DNA of 64,000 nucleotides, taken from positions 310,001 through 374,000 of the forward strand of contig JBBMOL010000137.1 of NCBI GenBank assembly GCA_037954665.1. The letters are read 5' to 3'. Within the stretch, counting starts at the first letter, position 1. Every line of letters starts with the position of its first letter. The position numbers were made by a program, and so were the translations under genes. Origin of the DNA: Laguncularia racemosa. Its lineage: Eukaryota > Streptophyta > Magnoliopsida > Myrtales > Combretaceae. The notes beneath the pieces are model-generated. The model was not told where the DNA came from. It searched no databases and worked only from the letters and a program-made list of their open reading frames with translations. Shown piece after piece: positions 23,433 through 34,499 of the stretch.

Positions 23433-24713
23433 AATGGAAGCAAATGCACCTATCAATTTATAGTATAGCAAATTAAGTACAAATGTCTAACTAGAAAACT
23501 TGTAATAAATTTGATAAAAGTAAAAACCTTAACTAACGAACTAATTAACTTTGTGACTCTACAGTGTTGAAAAAGCAAAATAACAAGAAACTAACTTCAA
23601 GAATTGAAGAATGCTTACCTAGACATTATTTCTCCTAGCATTAATCAAGCAACTTATTAAAAATCATTCAATTCCACCTTTAACTTCTTAACTAGTAAAA
23701 TTCCTTAATTCAATTAGCAACTTTCCAAGTTTTCTAATTTCTTATGCTAAGATAATTAACCTGATTCTCTTCCAAATTAATTTTCTCTAGATCACATTAA
23801 AGATATATAAATTCTTGTTCTAGGTCAATCTTAATTTAGAAGCATTATGCTCTCCTATCTCTAAGAAGACATGCAATTCTTTTCAATTATATTTAAATCT
23901 AATGATAAACAAGATCTCTCAATCTATGTGAATAATATCAAATAATTGAAATAACACCTTAGAAATATCAATTCAGCTCAAAGAAAGAATGCATGATTGA
24001 ATCAAGAACTTAAAGATTTCATGGAATTAAAAAAGAAAAGATAAATTACGTGATAATTATAAGTTCCACAAGTCTACATATTAAAACTTTAGGCCCTAAA
24101 CATAACGTTCAAAGAAAATTACAAGAAAAACACTTGAAATTAAAAACCTTTAGCATTCAATGATTTTTCACTCTTGAAGTTAAACATGTTTCTCTTTAAG
24201 TCTTCCCAAGTCTAGAGTCTTTCTAATAAGTTTTTTTTTTTTAGAGTTTTCTCTTTCCCTTCTATGGTGCTTGCAGAAATTATGAAAATTGCTTCAACAT
24301 GACCTCTCAACATGGTTATCTAACGTGTAAGCGTTATCTAACTTTTCATGGCAACACATCCATAGCAAGGTCATGTTCCTCCAACACAGTCTACCTCAAC
24401 GTGATCATGTTGAACTTCCTTTTGGCATCGATAGTTTCATAACTTGTCAACATGGTCGTATCTAACACTCATGTTCCTTACCGCTCAACATGGCAATGTC
24501 AATTGACCATAAAACTTTAAATACTCATAATGTCTTTAATTCCAAATTGAGTCAAAATTGATTTGTTGTGTTCCTTTTCTTTACAATTATTCACCAAAAC
24601 CTAAAACCAAAAGTTTTATCTAATTAAGTAGCAATTTCTATTAAAACACACCTAAAATCATCAAAAATGTCATAAATACTTATCAACAAAGTTATTTAAT
24701 TTAATGCATAACA
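23433..24713 (-). repeat. Athila-type LTR
   Basis: Begins with GGAAGCAAATGCACC and ends TTAATGCATAACA on the plus strand, followed by AACTTCCTTACACTT (minus-strand purine tract). Slightly shorter than its homologues because of a small deletion after about 23488. Confidence 0.75.
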
Positions 24714-26083
24714 AACTTCCTTACACTTAAACATTTATTTATCCTCAAGCAAATAATTAATTGAAAATCCCAAACAATAAATACTTAATTAAACTTCGTT
24801 ACTCTTTACAAAAAATTTCATCTAACTTAACACTAACTAAACCACTGAACTCTCCAATTAATTTGCAATCTAAAAATTAAAATACAAAAACAATAGTAAC
24901 TTTTACATTTTTCTTAATTATTCCCCAATATACTCATAACACAAGGTACGAAAGTCCAATAGCTAAACAATGTAAGTTATAGTTTACCCATATTACTTAA
25001 ATGAGGATTCATAAACTTAGAATCAAATCTAATATTAACTAGTTAAGAAACAATTATCCACATTTTTATCCATTTAGCTAAAATGTATGCACTTCCATCA
25101 TCAACTTCATCAAACTCCTTAATCTAAAGTAAATGCATTCTACATCCACTTACATCTTGATTATTCCCTTAGTATTGATTTTTGCTAGAAAAAATCACCT
25201 AATTTCTTCTCTCTCTCTTTTTTAAATATATATATATATATATATATAAAGTCAGTTCATCGATCAATAAGTTTCAAGTTAGACAACCTTAGGCCACTAA
25301 CTTTTAAAATACCCCTTTGAATCATCCATTACCTTATTTTATTCAATTAATTAGCTAAGCTTTCTTAAACATTTTTCATAACCCATGTAATGAGCATTTA
25401 ACTAATGATTCCAAGCTTGCCACTCAAGTTAATAGGTGTTATTCCCCTAAAAAGTGACACCCTTCAAGCTTAATTATTCAATCAACTAGGTTTACTACTA
25501 AACTCTTTTCTTCTTCCTCTTCTTTTTTTTTTTCTTTTTCATTTTTTCCTCTAATTCAATTGATTTTTGAAGGGATTTTTGAAAGAAAAGTTTCCTTTGT
25601 TCACTTATTGAAGATTATAGAGTCCTAAAATTTCCAAGGAATGTGCATAAATCTAAGTAAATTTCAAAAATATATATCACAAATTATTAACTAGCGATAT
25701 TACCCTAATCCTAAGTCTTCAAATCTAAGCCTAAATAACATGTAGCTATACTCCACATGGATTTCAGAACTCAAATCTAGAAATCTGTAATTATTATATC
25801 AATAGTCAAGTAGTTATTTAAAATTAAAAAAAAAAATTAACTAGAAGGTGCTATTTCTTAATTACAAATTAACTCAAATTAAATGTAGGTTAAATGAAAA
25901 TTCATTGACTTCCTAAATAGCAACAAGCCCCTTCGCCACAATAAAAATCATACAATGTCCCTAATGTACACAATCAAGTACACAAAAGGAAAATAAAACA
26001 TAGTAGGGAGAAGGAAATGGAAAAGAAAATGGTACTCTCATAAATGTTAAGATCAAGTTCTTGTTCATGCCTTATGTGCATCC
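24714..26083 (-). other. 3' non-coding region of an Athila-type element
   Basis: Homologous to 7815-9000 and 19212-20600. It contains a CT/TA microsatellite at about 25206-25247. No supported gene. It is interrupted by an insertion at 26084 and by a CACTA element at 26844. Confidence 0.6.
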
Positions 26084-26766
26084 TATAAAGGACTGAAGAT
26101 ATTACATAAATATAGTGGGTTAAGCCTATTGATTATCTAGCTTGACTTATTAGGCTAGGTGATAGGGCCTAATGAGTCTGGTCTAATTATTGAGATAACT
26201 AAAGGAGAATTAGATTAGTGAGCTCGAAATAGGGATAATTAAACCAGTCCATCTGCATCAAACCTTTCTAAAGCATGCTCATGTACTTATGAGCAAGGCT
26301 ATTAGTCTTGGGCATATGGTAAAGTCATTAAGATAACCTTAAATTGAGCATACTCCATCTTGCCTGTTGACCGCTAAAGTGATCTAACGGATATTGTTAG
26401 GGTCAAGAGTTTATAAATACTCAATCATTCCTCCGCATTAAGGGACCTTTTCCCCTAAATTCTAAAGATTAGAGAAACGGTGTTCAACTAAGAGTTCTCT
26501 CCTCTCAAAGATCAAACAAGAGAACAGGTAAATAACGATCTCCATTGTTCAGGAAATGCAAGGTTGATGCTCAAGGTCCACTTAGCTCCCTTGTCTATTA
26601 CTTGTATATTCAAGATGCTTGAGATTGCCTGTTCCTCCTCCCTATCGCTCTCTCCCTAGTCAAACCATCACGTACCATCTTTGAATTGCTATTCTCTAAA
26701 TTCACATGCACTGTAGTATCTATGTGATATGCACATGACTACTCCTACCAGGACCCCCCATCTAGA
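26084..26766. mobile_element. 683-bp insertion of unknown class with CATCC target duplication
   Basis: CATCC at 26079-26083 and again at 26767-26771. Homologous copies near 8950 and 20570 run straight through GCATCC into TTTTT, so the insert is extra DNA. It contains GTTTATAAATACTC at about 26410, a possible promoter, followed by a pyrimidine-rich leader-like stretch. Ends are TATAAAGG and CATCTAGA, without TG/CA termini. A solo LTR with mutated ends is the most likely reading, but the family is not recognised. Confidence 0.65.
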
Positions 26767-27977
26767 CATCCTTTTTTAAGAAGTGCAGCATTGCATTATC
26801 AGTAGGTGACAAGGTTGCCAAGGGACCTTCTAATAACACTTGCCACTAAAACAAATTCGATATTAGATAACATTTAATAAACTTTTCTAAACATGAAATA
26901 AACATCGCAAAAAAGATTTACCCACATTTAATAATCAATGCTCATATACGTTAACAAAGGTCCATCATAAAAAATATCCACAATGTTAACAAAATAAGCA
27001 CTGCTAAAAGTAGAGACATAACAAAATATGTTATATTGTGCAACGTTTAAACATAGTTAAAAATAACTTATAGGTGACATTTAAACATAGTCAAACCACA
27101 ATTAAAAAAATTAATGTACACAAAAGGCACAATAAATGAGTAAAATTTGCAATGTTTAATCATAGTAAAGAGTAATATTAGTAACATTTACAAGTAACTA
27201 AAAGTAATTATATGCAATATTTAAATGTAGTAAAATCACTATTACATAAATTAAATGAGATTACAAGCATGGTAAAAGAGTAACATCTGTGACATTTAAA
27301 CGTTGAGTAAGTTAAACTATTTGTGACATTTAAATGTTAAGTTAAACTATTTGCAATGATTAAACATTGAGTAAGTTAACCTACTAACGTTTAAATATTG
27401 CCAATCAAGGATAATCTATTTTTCTTAGAGGTAAAATAGAGGGAAAAAGAAAAGAAGACAATAACTAGCATAAACCAAAATCTTGGCTATTAAATCTAAG
27501 CAAACAGAAGCATCAAGCCATGCACTAAAAAGTATTCAATAGAATGAAATTTGCTACATCCAATCAGTCAAACGCATTGTAAAAGACTCTATCTTATGAA
27601 TTTCAATGAGAATTAGCAAACAAAAGACACAAGTCAATAACAATAGATTAAAATATTTGTTGTATCTCCCTTCTAAGGAATAAAATCTCCCAAAGATGGA
27701 CCTAATGAAGTCTCTAGCAATATTTCCTTCTCTTAGCTTCACCAAATATATGAACCAATGCCTCTTCAAGAGTCTTCGCACTAAATGATCTTACATAACT
27801 ATAGTGGTAAGTATAATCAACTTCACACTCTCAAGACTAATTTAAAGATTCAAGAGGTACTAAGGAAGTACCAACCCAACGTCTTCATTACAAAAGAGTA
27901 GTAGGTGAGAACTATAAACTAGAGGAATAGAAGAACCATAAGAAAGCATTGAAAGGTTAGTCAACTCTGAAGAGATT

Positions 27978-28090
27978 CCTAAAGGGGTTCACGTGAATTG
28001 CCATCAATTAGACCGGTTTGTAATTAGATTTGTGATTTGTTTTCTTTGAGTCATTTGATTGTGCTTAGACCTTAGTTTTAAGCATATCAA
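27978..28090 (+). repeat. Truncated TG-family LTR end
   Basis: Matches the last about 110 bp of the solo LTR at 5850-6883 (GACCGGTTTG, TCATTTGATTGTGCTTAGA, ending AAGCATATCA). No left part and no target duplication visible. Confidence 0.7.
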
Positions 28091-28113
28091 TATGTGTGTA
28101 TATATATACATAA

Positions 28114-28146
<33 letters not shown>

Positions 28147-28209
28147 CATAAATGTATGTGTATATACTTCTATATGTATGTATACAAATGCAAATATATA
28201 TATATAGAT

Positions 28210-28242
<33 letters not shown>

Positions 28243-28262
28243 CACGCACACATATACAATAC
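28089..28262. repeat. TA/CATA compound microsatellite
   Basis: Alternating TA, TACA and CATA units over about 170 bp. It produces spurious Tyr/Ile-rich frames on the minus strand. Confidence 0.95.
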
Positions 28263-28484
28263 ATGAAGCATATTGTATATACATGTATATTTAAGTAATA
28301 TTGTATAAGTCATTTACTTCGCAAAACAATTCAAATTAATTAGTGATGTATTTAATGTTCGATTGTAAGCATTGCTAATAATGAATTTTAGCAATTTTTA
28401 ATAAACATTAGTAAAACCAATAGTAACTGGTGAAGTTTGCAAAATTTGCAAACGTTGTTAAATGTACAAATTCTTATAGTGTGT

Positions 28485-29099
28485 TGGGGTGTTGACATAT
28501 GGGCATTACTTTTTACATTCCTTTTAATTAGCTACTTAAGTCTAGACTATTTTAGAGCCATAGTGTCCTCATATAAAATGAGATGAATAGAAGACAAATT
28601 ATGCTCAATTGATGCACAAATGTAATGAGAAGTGTGAATTAGGGCGTAAATGAAATGTTTGTTTGATAGTAGAGAGAGGAAGATGTCTAGAGAGAGAGAA
28701 GCAAATGCATGAAAAGATTGTGTTGGGTATTTATATTTTGGGCAATGTGATCATGTTGACATGCTTATGTTACAGTGATGTGAACATTATTAGCAACACA
28801 ACCTCGACATGCTTATGTCTAGTGGTTATGACTCTCTTATAATATTAGCATACCTCAACATGACCTCGACATGATCATGTCATATGTTTGTGTATCTCTG
28901 TGAGCATTGCACATCTTCAACTTGACCTTAACACAATCATGTCTTAAGGTTGTGTATCTCTCTTTTTTTTTTTTTTAATTAGACTACACTAAACCTATCT
29001 AATACTTGGGTTGCCTCCCAAAAAGTGCTAAATTTAACGTCATTAGCTAGACTTAGTCCATTTTAATGCAAATTACAACTTAGTAGGATGGAGATGAAA
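28485..29099 (-). other. 3' non-coding region of an Athila-type element, resumed
   Basis: Continues the block at 24714-26083 after the two insertions. Matches 9030-9650, including the TATCTCTCT-poly(T) stretch. No coding frame. Confidence 0.65.
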
Positions 29100-29304
29100 C
29101 TCCTCTCATTCATTCTTAAAAAATTCTCATCTTAAATACAACTTTAGTCTTTGACCATTTACCTTGAAAGTTCCTTTCTCTAGATGTGCAACTTCAAGTA
29201 CTTTATATAGAAAAGCTATTGTCATCATGAATGGATCAGGCCACCTTGATTTAAGCTTTCCAAGGAATAATTGCAACTACAAGTTGAATAGTAAAACATG
29301 CCAA

Positions 29305-29327
29305 CCCCCCCCACCCCCCCCCCCCCC
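29305..29327. repeat. Poly-C tract in the integrase relic
   Basis: C runs of 8 and 14 separated by one A. The homologous copies near 9835 and 21490 have only short C runs, so this is a local expansion. Confidence 0.9.
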
Positions 29328-30169
29328 ACTTAGAATGCTTATGTTGCCGTATCTTTTGATCATGATATTTCTTGGTTCTTTCCTTATATAACCTTGAGTT
29401 CACATATGCCATTGCTTGCCATTCCTCACGTTCATTCAATTAGAACTTCTATTTTGTACCTATAAACTTAAGATCAAGGTTAACTTTTTTGATACTAGAA
29501 AGCCTTGTGTTCAATCTTACATGTAAATGTCATGCTTTTCCATATACAATTCTATCAAGTGTGGTGTTTAATGGTGTCTTACATGTCGTTCTATAGGCTT
29601 ATAATGCATCATCTAATTTATTGGACCAATCTTTCCTATGGTGCTCTACTATTTTCTTTTTCCAAAATTCACTTTAAGTCCCTATTGGCTACCTCCACTT
29701 GACCACTGGTCTATAGATGATATAGGGTAGTTATCTAATTGGTAACTACGTACTATTTGAGGATTTTTTTAATTTGAATATTGCAAAAATGTGTACTCTT
29801 ATCACTAATGATTACTTAATAAGCACTAAATCAGGAAAATAATCTTTTGTGGAATTTAACAACCACCAAATTGGGAAAACAATCTTTTGTGGAATTCAGT
29901 GACTAACTTAACATCATTGTTAAGTAAGGCTTAAGCCTCAACCCATTTAGACACATAATCAATGGCCACTAGGATATACTTGTTACCATTATTATTTGGA
30001 ATTGGCCCCATGAAATCAATGCCTAAAATATAAAAAACTACACAAATAAAGATAAAGTTTTAAGGCATTTAATCCTAATGAGAAATATTAATTGTTCATT
30101 AGCAACTATTGCATAGCTCAACATACCTTTGGGCATGTATAAACAAAGTTTTCCTATAGAAACCTAACT

Positions 30170-30174
30170 TTAGG
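30170..30174. repeat. Target duplication of the chromovirus-like element, left (TTAGG)
   Basis: TTAGG before the LTR and TTAGG again at 37004-37008. The unoccupied site is seen in the homologous copy near 10645 (CTTTAGGAC). Confidence 0.93.
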
Positions 30175-31053
30175 TGATGCGAGATCGGTTTGATCGGATT
30201 CTTAACTAATACGAACCACGCCAACGTGTGATGAAACCCAATACCAATACGTTCAGAATTCGTTACCTAAGATGCCAAACACCCTCAAGTGGAAACCACG
30301 ACCCATTGTCTATAAGCGAGACAAGAACCTTGGTATAATATGAAGACGCCACAATCGGGATGAAAGACCGATTGATAAGTCGGGATGAACGCCACGAAAA
30401 TAAAATCCGATAAGTTCTAAGTTAGTTCTTTAAAGAACCAAGAGAGGAATTCTCTCAAAAGTGTTTTTTCAAGCTTTCAATGTTGTATATCCTCTATTCT
30501 AAACCCTAGGAGCTTTATATTAGGGTTTACAATTTGCAACAATAAAGGTCCAAAACGACGTCACTTCAATAAGTGCGTAAAATAACAAAACAAGACATAA
30601 GGCCGGCGTTGGAGAGATACACGGCCGTGTACTTTGGCCGTGTATAATTCTGTGGAAATTCCTGGCAACATACACGACCGTGTATTTCTAGTCGTGTATC
30701 TTTCTGTGGAAATTCTTGACACCATACACGGCCGTGCCTTTTAGCCATGTATATGACCGTGTATGATTCTATGTAACCTTGAGATTCCTACACGGCCGTG
30801 ACTTGAAAAGACACGCCCTCTTCACCCCATACCCGGTATGACTTGTATAAGAGCAAGGGTTTTCCCATGGTTGTTCTAATCATTTCCAACTTCATGATTG
30901 CTCCAATCCTTTCCGGCTTCATGGGCATCATTTATCAACCCGTTAAGTGCTTCCTTGAATCGTTTCACTCGATTTCTTATGATCGATCCAGGTGGCATTT
31001 CAAGAGGATCCACATTCCTTCTTCCGGCTTGGCTCTCATCATGGATCTCATCA
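30175..31053 (-). repeat. 3' LTR of the chromovirus-like element
   Basis: On the plus strand it starts TGATGCGAGATCGG and ends GATCTCATCA. It pairs with 36126-37003. Over the first about 155 bases I count roughly 16 differences between the two LTRs, nearly all transitions. ACACGGCCGTGT-type palindromes lie at 30619, 30672, 30726 and 30790. It also encodes the last residues of the integrase frame. Confidence 0.93.
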
Positions 31054-32249
31054 TTCCCCTCCTCTTGAAAAGGATTTGTCCTCAAATCATCACTTACATC
31101 AAAAGGACTCAGATCAGTAACATTAAATGTGGCACTTACTTGATACTCACCAGGCAAATTTATCTTGTATGCATTATCATTGATGCGCTCAAGAATTTGA
31201 AATGGTCCATCGCCTCTAGGAAGTAGTTTAGATTGACGCTGCACAGGAAACCGCTCTTTGCGCATGTGAACCCAAACCTAATCTCCAGGTTCGAAGACGG
31301 CTTGTCGACGACCTTTGTTGGCTTGTTTCACAGACTGCTTTGTTTTTCGCACAATGTTTAGCCTTGCCTTCTCATGGATCTGTTTAACAAATTCTGCTTT
31401 CTTCTTGCCATCTAGATTAACATACTCAGAAATAGGCAAAGGTGATAAATCCAAAGGAGTTAGTAGATTAAAACCATACACGATTTCAAAAGGAGTAAAT
31501 TTAGTAGTAGAATGTACTGTACGGTTATAGGTAAATTCAACATGTGGCAAACAATCCTCCCAACTTTTAATATTCTTTTTAATTACAGCCCTCAATAAAG
31601 TAGATAAAGTTCGATCTACTACCTCAGTTTGACCATCAGTCTGTGGATGACAAGTAGTAGAAAACAATAAGTTAGTTCCTAACTTAGCCCACAAGGTCTT
31701 CCAGAAGTAACTCAAGAACTTAGCATCTCTATCCGATATGATTGTTCTAGGCATACCATGTAATCTCACAACTTTCCTAAAGAACAAATTAGCAATATTG
31801 CAAGCATCATCTGTTTTGTGACAAGGAATGAAATGTGCCATCTTAGAAAATCTATCCACAACTACAAAAATAGAATCTCGACCATGTCTAGACCTGGGTA
31901 ATCCTAACACAAAATCCATGGAAATATCTACCCAAGGCTCATGAGGAATGGGAAGTGTGGTGTAAAGCCCTTGAGGTTGGACTCTAGATTTCGCTTGCTT
32001 ACACGTGACACATCGCTCACAAATCCTTTCAATATCTCGTTTCATGTGAGGCCAATAGAAGTGTTCCTGCAATACCCTTAAGGTTTTAGCTACTCCAAAA
32101 TGTCCCATTAAACCTCCTCCATGAGACTCCCTCACTAGTAATTCTCTTAAAGAACAAATTGGAATGCATAGTTTACTCTCCCTAAATAAGAATCCTTCAT
32201 GTTTATAAACTTTACCATGCCCATTCTTCTCACAATGCACATACTCCTC
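30876..32249 (-). pseudogene. Integrase of the chromovirus-like element
   Basis: Zinc-binding region with GHFGVAKTL and CERCVTCKQAK. The catalytic core has its aspartates in DISMDFVLG and IISDRDAKF and the glutamate in HPQTDGQTEVV, so the DD35E residues are all present. The C-terminal barrel follows (FEPGD, then HMRKERFP, RGDGPFQILERINDNAYKI), then FNVTDLSPF, DLRTNPFQEEGND and a basic tail SIIRNRVKRFKEALNGL encoded inside the 3' LTR. One TAG stop at 31275-31277 replaces the tryptophan expected after PGD. Otherwise the best-preserved domain of this element. Confidence 0.93.
31054..31066 (-). promoter_or_regulatory. Polypurine tract of the chromovirus-like element
   Basis: TTCCCCTCCTCTT on the plus strand, a purine run on the minus strand next to the 3' LTR. 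It would prime plus-strand DNA. It also lies inside the coding frame (encoding part of PFQEEGN). Confidence 0.8.
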
Positions 32250-32909
32250 ACAAAAATCTCGATCAGCAACATATAATTCCTTAATGTGCTCAAAACCAAG
32301 CAGTCTAGAACTAAGAGTAGAGATAAGAGTATACCTTCTAGAAAGTGCATCAGCAACGACATTCTCTTTACCTTACTTGTATTGGATGATATAAGGAAAT
32401 GTTTTGATGAACTCCACCCAACAAGCATGCCTTTTGTTCAGCTTATGTTGCCCCTTCAAGTACTTCAAGTATTCATGATCAGTGTGGATCATGAACTCTT
32501 TTGGCCAAAGGTAGTGTTGCCACGTCTCCAAGGCTCAAACCAATGCATATAACTCCTTGTCATAAGTAGGGTAGTTCAAGGTTACCCCACTTAGCTTCTC
32601 ACTAAAGAATGTGATTGGTCTTCTCTCCTGCATAAGCACTGCTCCAATTCCTAATCCTGAAGCATCACACTCAATTTCAAACGTTTTAGCAAAGTTAGGT
32701 AAAGCAAGTAATGGCGCCTGAGTCATCTTATTTTTAAGCGTCTGAAAGGCCTTCTCTTGTTGCTCTCCCTATCTAAACCCCACGTTCTTCTTAATTACCT
32801 CGGTAAGTGGTGCTGCAATGGTGCTAAAATCCTTCACAAATCTCCTGTAAAAGCTCGCTAGTCCATGGAAACTCCATACATTACTTACATTAGTTGGACT
32901 AGGCCATTC
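32250..32909 (-). pseudogene. RNase H and connection domain of the chromovirus-like element
   Basis: In the same frame as RT. It shows FEIECDASGLGIGAVLMQ (first catalytic aspartate), PITFFSEKLSG, YDKELYALV, then MIHTDHEYLKYL and ENVVADALSRR. In-frame stops lie at about 32772 (TAG for Trp), 32535-32537 (TGA for Arg) and about 32372 (TAA). No frameshift, only stop codons. Confidence 0.88.
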
Positions 32910-33854
32910 TTAGATCGCACGAATCTTTTCTTCATCAACCTGTATTCCCTGTGCACTAACAACAAAACCAAGAAACACAAGTTTGTCTATGAAAAAAGTG
33001 CACTTCTTGAGGTTAGCATATAATTGCTCTTTTCGAAGCACTTCTAAAACACCCCTCAAGTGAGATATATGATCTTCCAAACTCTTGCTGTAAATGAGGA
33101 TGCCATCAAAATAGACAACCACAAATTTACCAATAAAAGTCCTCAAAACATGGTTCATAAGTCTCATAAAAGTACTAGATGCGTTAGTTAAACTGAAAGG
33201 CATTACTAACCACTCATACAATCCATATTTTGTCTTAAATGCAGTTTTCCATTCATCACCTTCTTTCATTCTAATTTGGTGATATCCACTTTTCAGATCA
33301 ATTTTGGAAAAGACACTAGACCCATGTAACTCATCTAACATGTCATTTAAGCGAGGAATGGGATGACGATACTTCACCGTGATGTTGTTGATGGCGGTGC
33401 AGTCAATACACATTCTCTATGTTCCATCCTTCTTAGGCACCAAAATCACAGGCACTGCACATGGACTCATGCTTTCTCTCACGTACCCCTTCTCCATTAA
33501 TTCATCGACCTGCCTTTGGAGTTCCTTTGTCTCCTCTGGATTGCTCCTATAAGCTGGCTTGTTTGGAATCGATGCTCCGGGTACAAGGTCAATCTGGTGC
33601 TCAATACTACGAATAGGTGATATTCCCTTTGGAATCTCCTCAGGGAAGACATCTTCAAAGTCCTGCACAATAGATACAACCACACTAGGCAAAGAGTTAG
33701 ATAGTTCGTTAGTAGTCAAACATGTTTCTTTAAAATCCAGCAACAACATAGGTTGCTTCATCAGTAACGCTCTCCTCACTACGCTTGCTCTTGCCACACA
33801 ACTCTCCTTTTCACTCACCACCAAAGTTGATCCCCTTTCAACTTGGTCTCTCAC
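32910..33854 (-). pseudogene. Reverse transcriptase of the chromovirus-like element, YFDG active site
   Basis: RT begins after a hydrophilic linker with PEEIPKGISPIRSIEHQIDL and runs through VPVILVPKKDGT, a TAG stop at 33414-33416 (for Trp), CIDCTAINNITVKYRHPIPR, FSKIDLKSGYHQIR and the active-site strand VVYFDGILIYSKS. The second aspartate of the universal Y-x-D-D box is glycine (codon at 33102-33104), which removes a metal ligand. A TAA stop closes the segment at 32910-32912. Inactive on two counts. Confidence 0.93.
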
Positions 33855-34079
33855 ACTCTTTCCAGCCTTGCTCTCTTTTTCCTTTTGATATTGACTTTTG
33901 TATTCCTTTTCTTTCTCATTGTCTTTTGCTCTCTCACTCTCCCTCTATTTTTTACTCACCTTATGTTTCGCAAAAGACTGTTGTAGCTGCAACTGATCCT
34001 CATACACCTGTTTAGGTGTTAACGGTTTAAGATTAAAACTTTTCCCTAGGTGAACAAGCGTATACTTGTTAGAAAAGCC

Positions 34080-34420
34080 ATCATGAATAACCTTCCTATC
34101 AAACTATCATGGCCTCCCCAACAACACATGACATGCCTACAATGGCACTACATCGCATAACACCTCATCCTCATACCTACCAATGCGAAAAGCAATCATG
34201 GCTTGCTTACTCACCTTAGTCTCGCCACTATCATCCAACCACTGCAATTTATATGGACTAGGGTGTTTAGTAGTCTTGAGTCCCAACCTCTCAACAATAA
34301 AATTACTCACCACATTGGTGCAACTTCCTTCGTCAATAATCAAACTGCAAATATGATCTCCTAGATAACATCTAGTATGAAATATATTCTCTCTTGGCAC
34401 CTCCTCTTCTTCCTTCACCT
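34080..34420 (-). pseudogene. Aspartic protease of the chromovirus-like element
   Basis: Retropepsin-like domain in frame with RT. It has the lead-in RENIFHTRCYLGDHICSL, active site IIDEGSCTNVVS, SPYKLQWLDDSGE, and after a TAG stop at about 34134-34136, ACHVLLGRP with the following Trp turned to TGA. The active-site triplet is Asp-Glu-Gly where Ser or Gly is usual in the middle. Related proteases are in TG-1, TG-2 and TG-3. Confidence 0.85.
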
Positions 34421-34499
34421 ACACATTGAAAGCTCGCTTCACTACTGCCACTAACCTCCCTATTGCAGGTTCCTCATCATCACTAGCATCCTCTAATGG

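Larger units (their letters stand above)
26844..28481. mobile_element. Non-autonomous CACTA (En/Spm-type) transposon
   Basis: Starts CACTAAAACAAATTCG and ends CAAATTCTTATAGTG, i.e. inverted termini CACTA..A..AATT. Flanked by TGC (26841-26843) and TGT (28482-28484), a 3-bp target duplication with one change. Both ends carry subterminal repeats of the type GACATTTAAACGTT in direct and inverted order (26860-27390 and 28340-28460), as CACTA elements do. No transposase frame. The homologous site is uninterrupted near 9020 and 20650. It has swallowed a TG-LTR fragment and a long AT-rich microsatellite. Confidence 0.85.
29100..30174 (-). pseudogene. Athila-type integrase relic, C-terminal and core parts
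   Basis: Minus-strand frame 29439-29251 contains AYVNSRLYKERTKKYHDQKI, the characteristic module downstream of the integrase core in Athila/Tat-type elements, then is destroyed by a C-tract expansion at 29305-29327. Further right are degraded core motifs. The relic is cut at 30174, in the zinc-finger region, by the chromovirus-like element and resumes at 37009. Confidence 0.82.

Noticed and set aside
27554..27781. 75-codon minus-strand frame inside the CACTA element as transposase
   Set aside because: No transposase motif seen; length and composition do not support a gene.
28004..28284. Tyr/Ile-rich open frames on the minus strand
   Set aside because: They are translations of a TA/CATA microsatellite.
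30619..30800. CRISPR-like array of palindromes
   Set aside because: Irregular spacing, short motifs, no unique spacers, plant context; these are motifs within an LTR.
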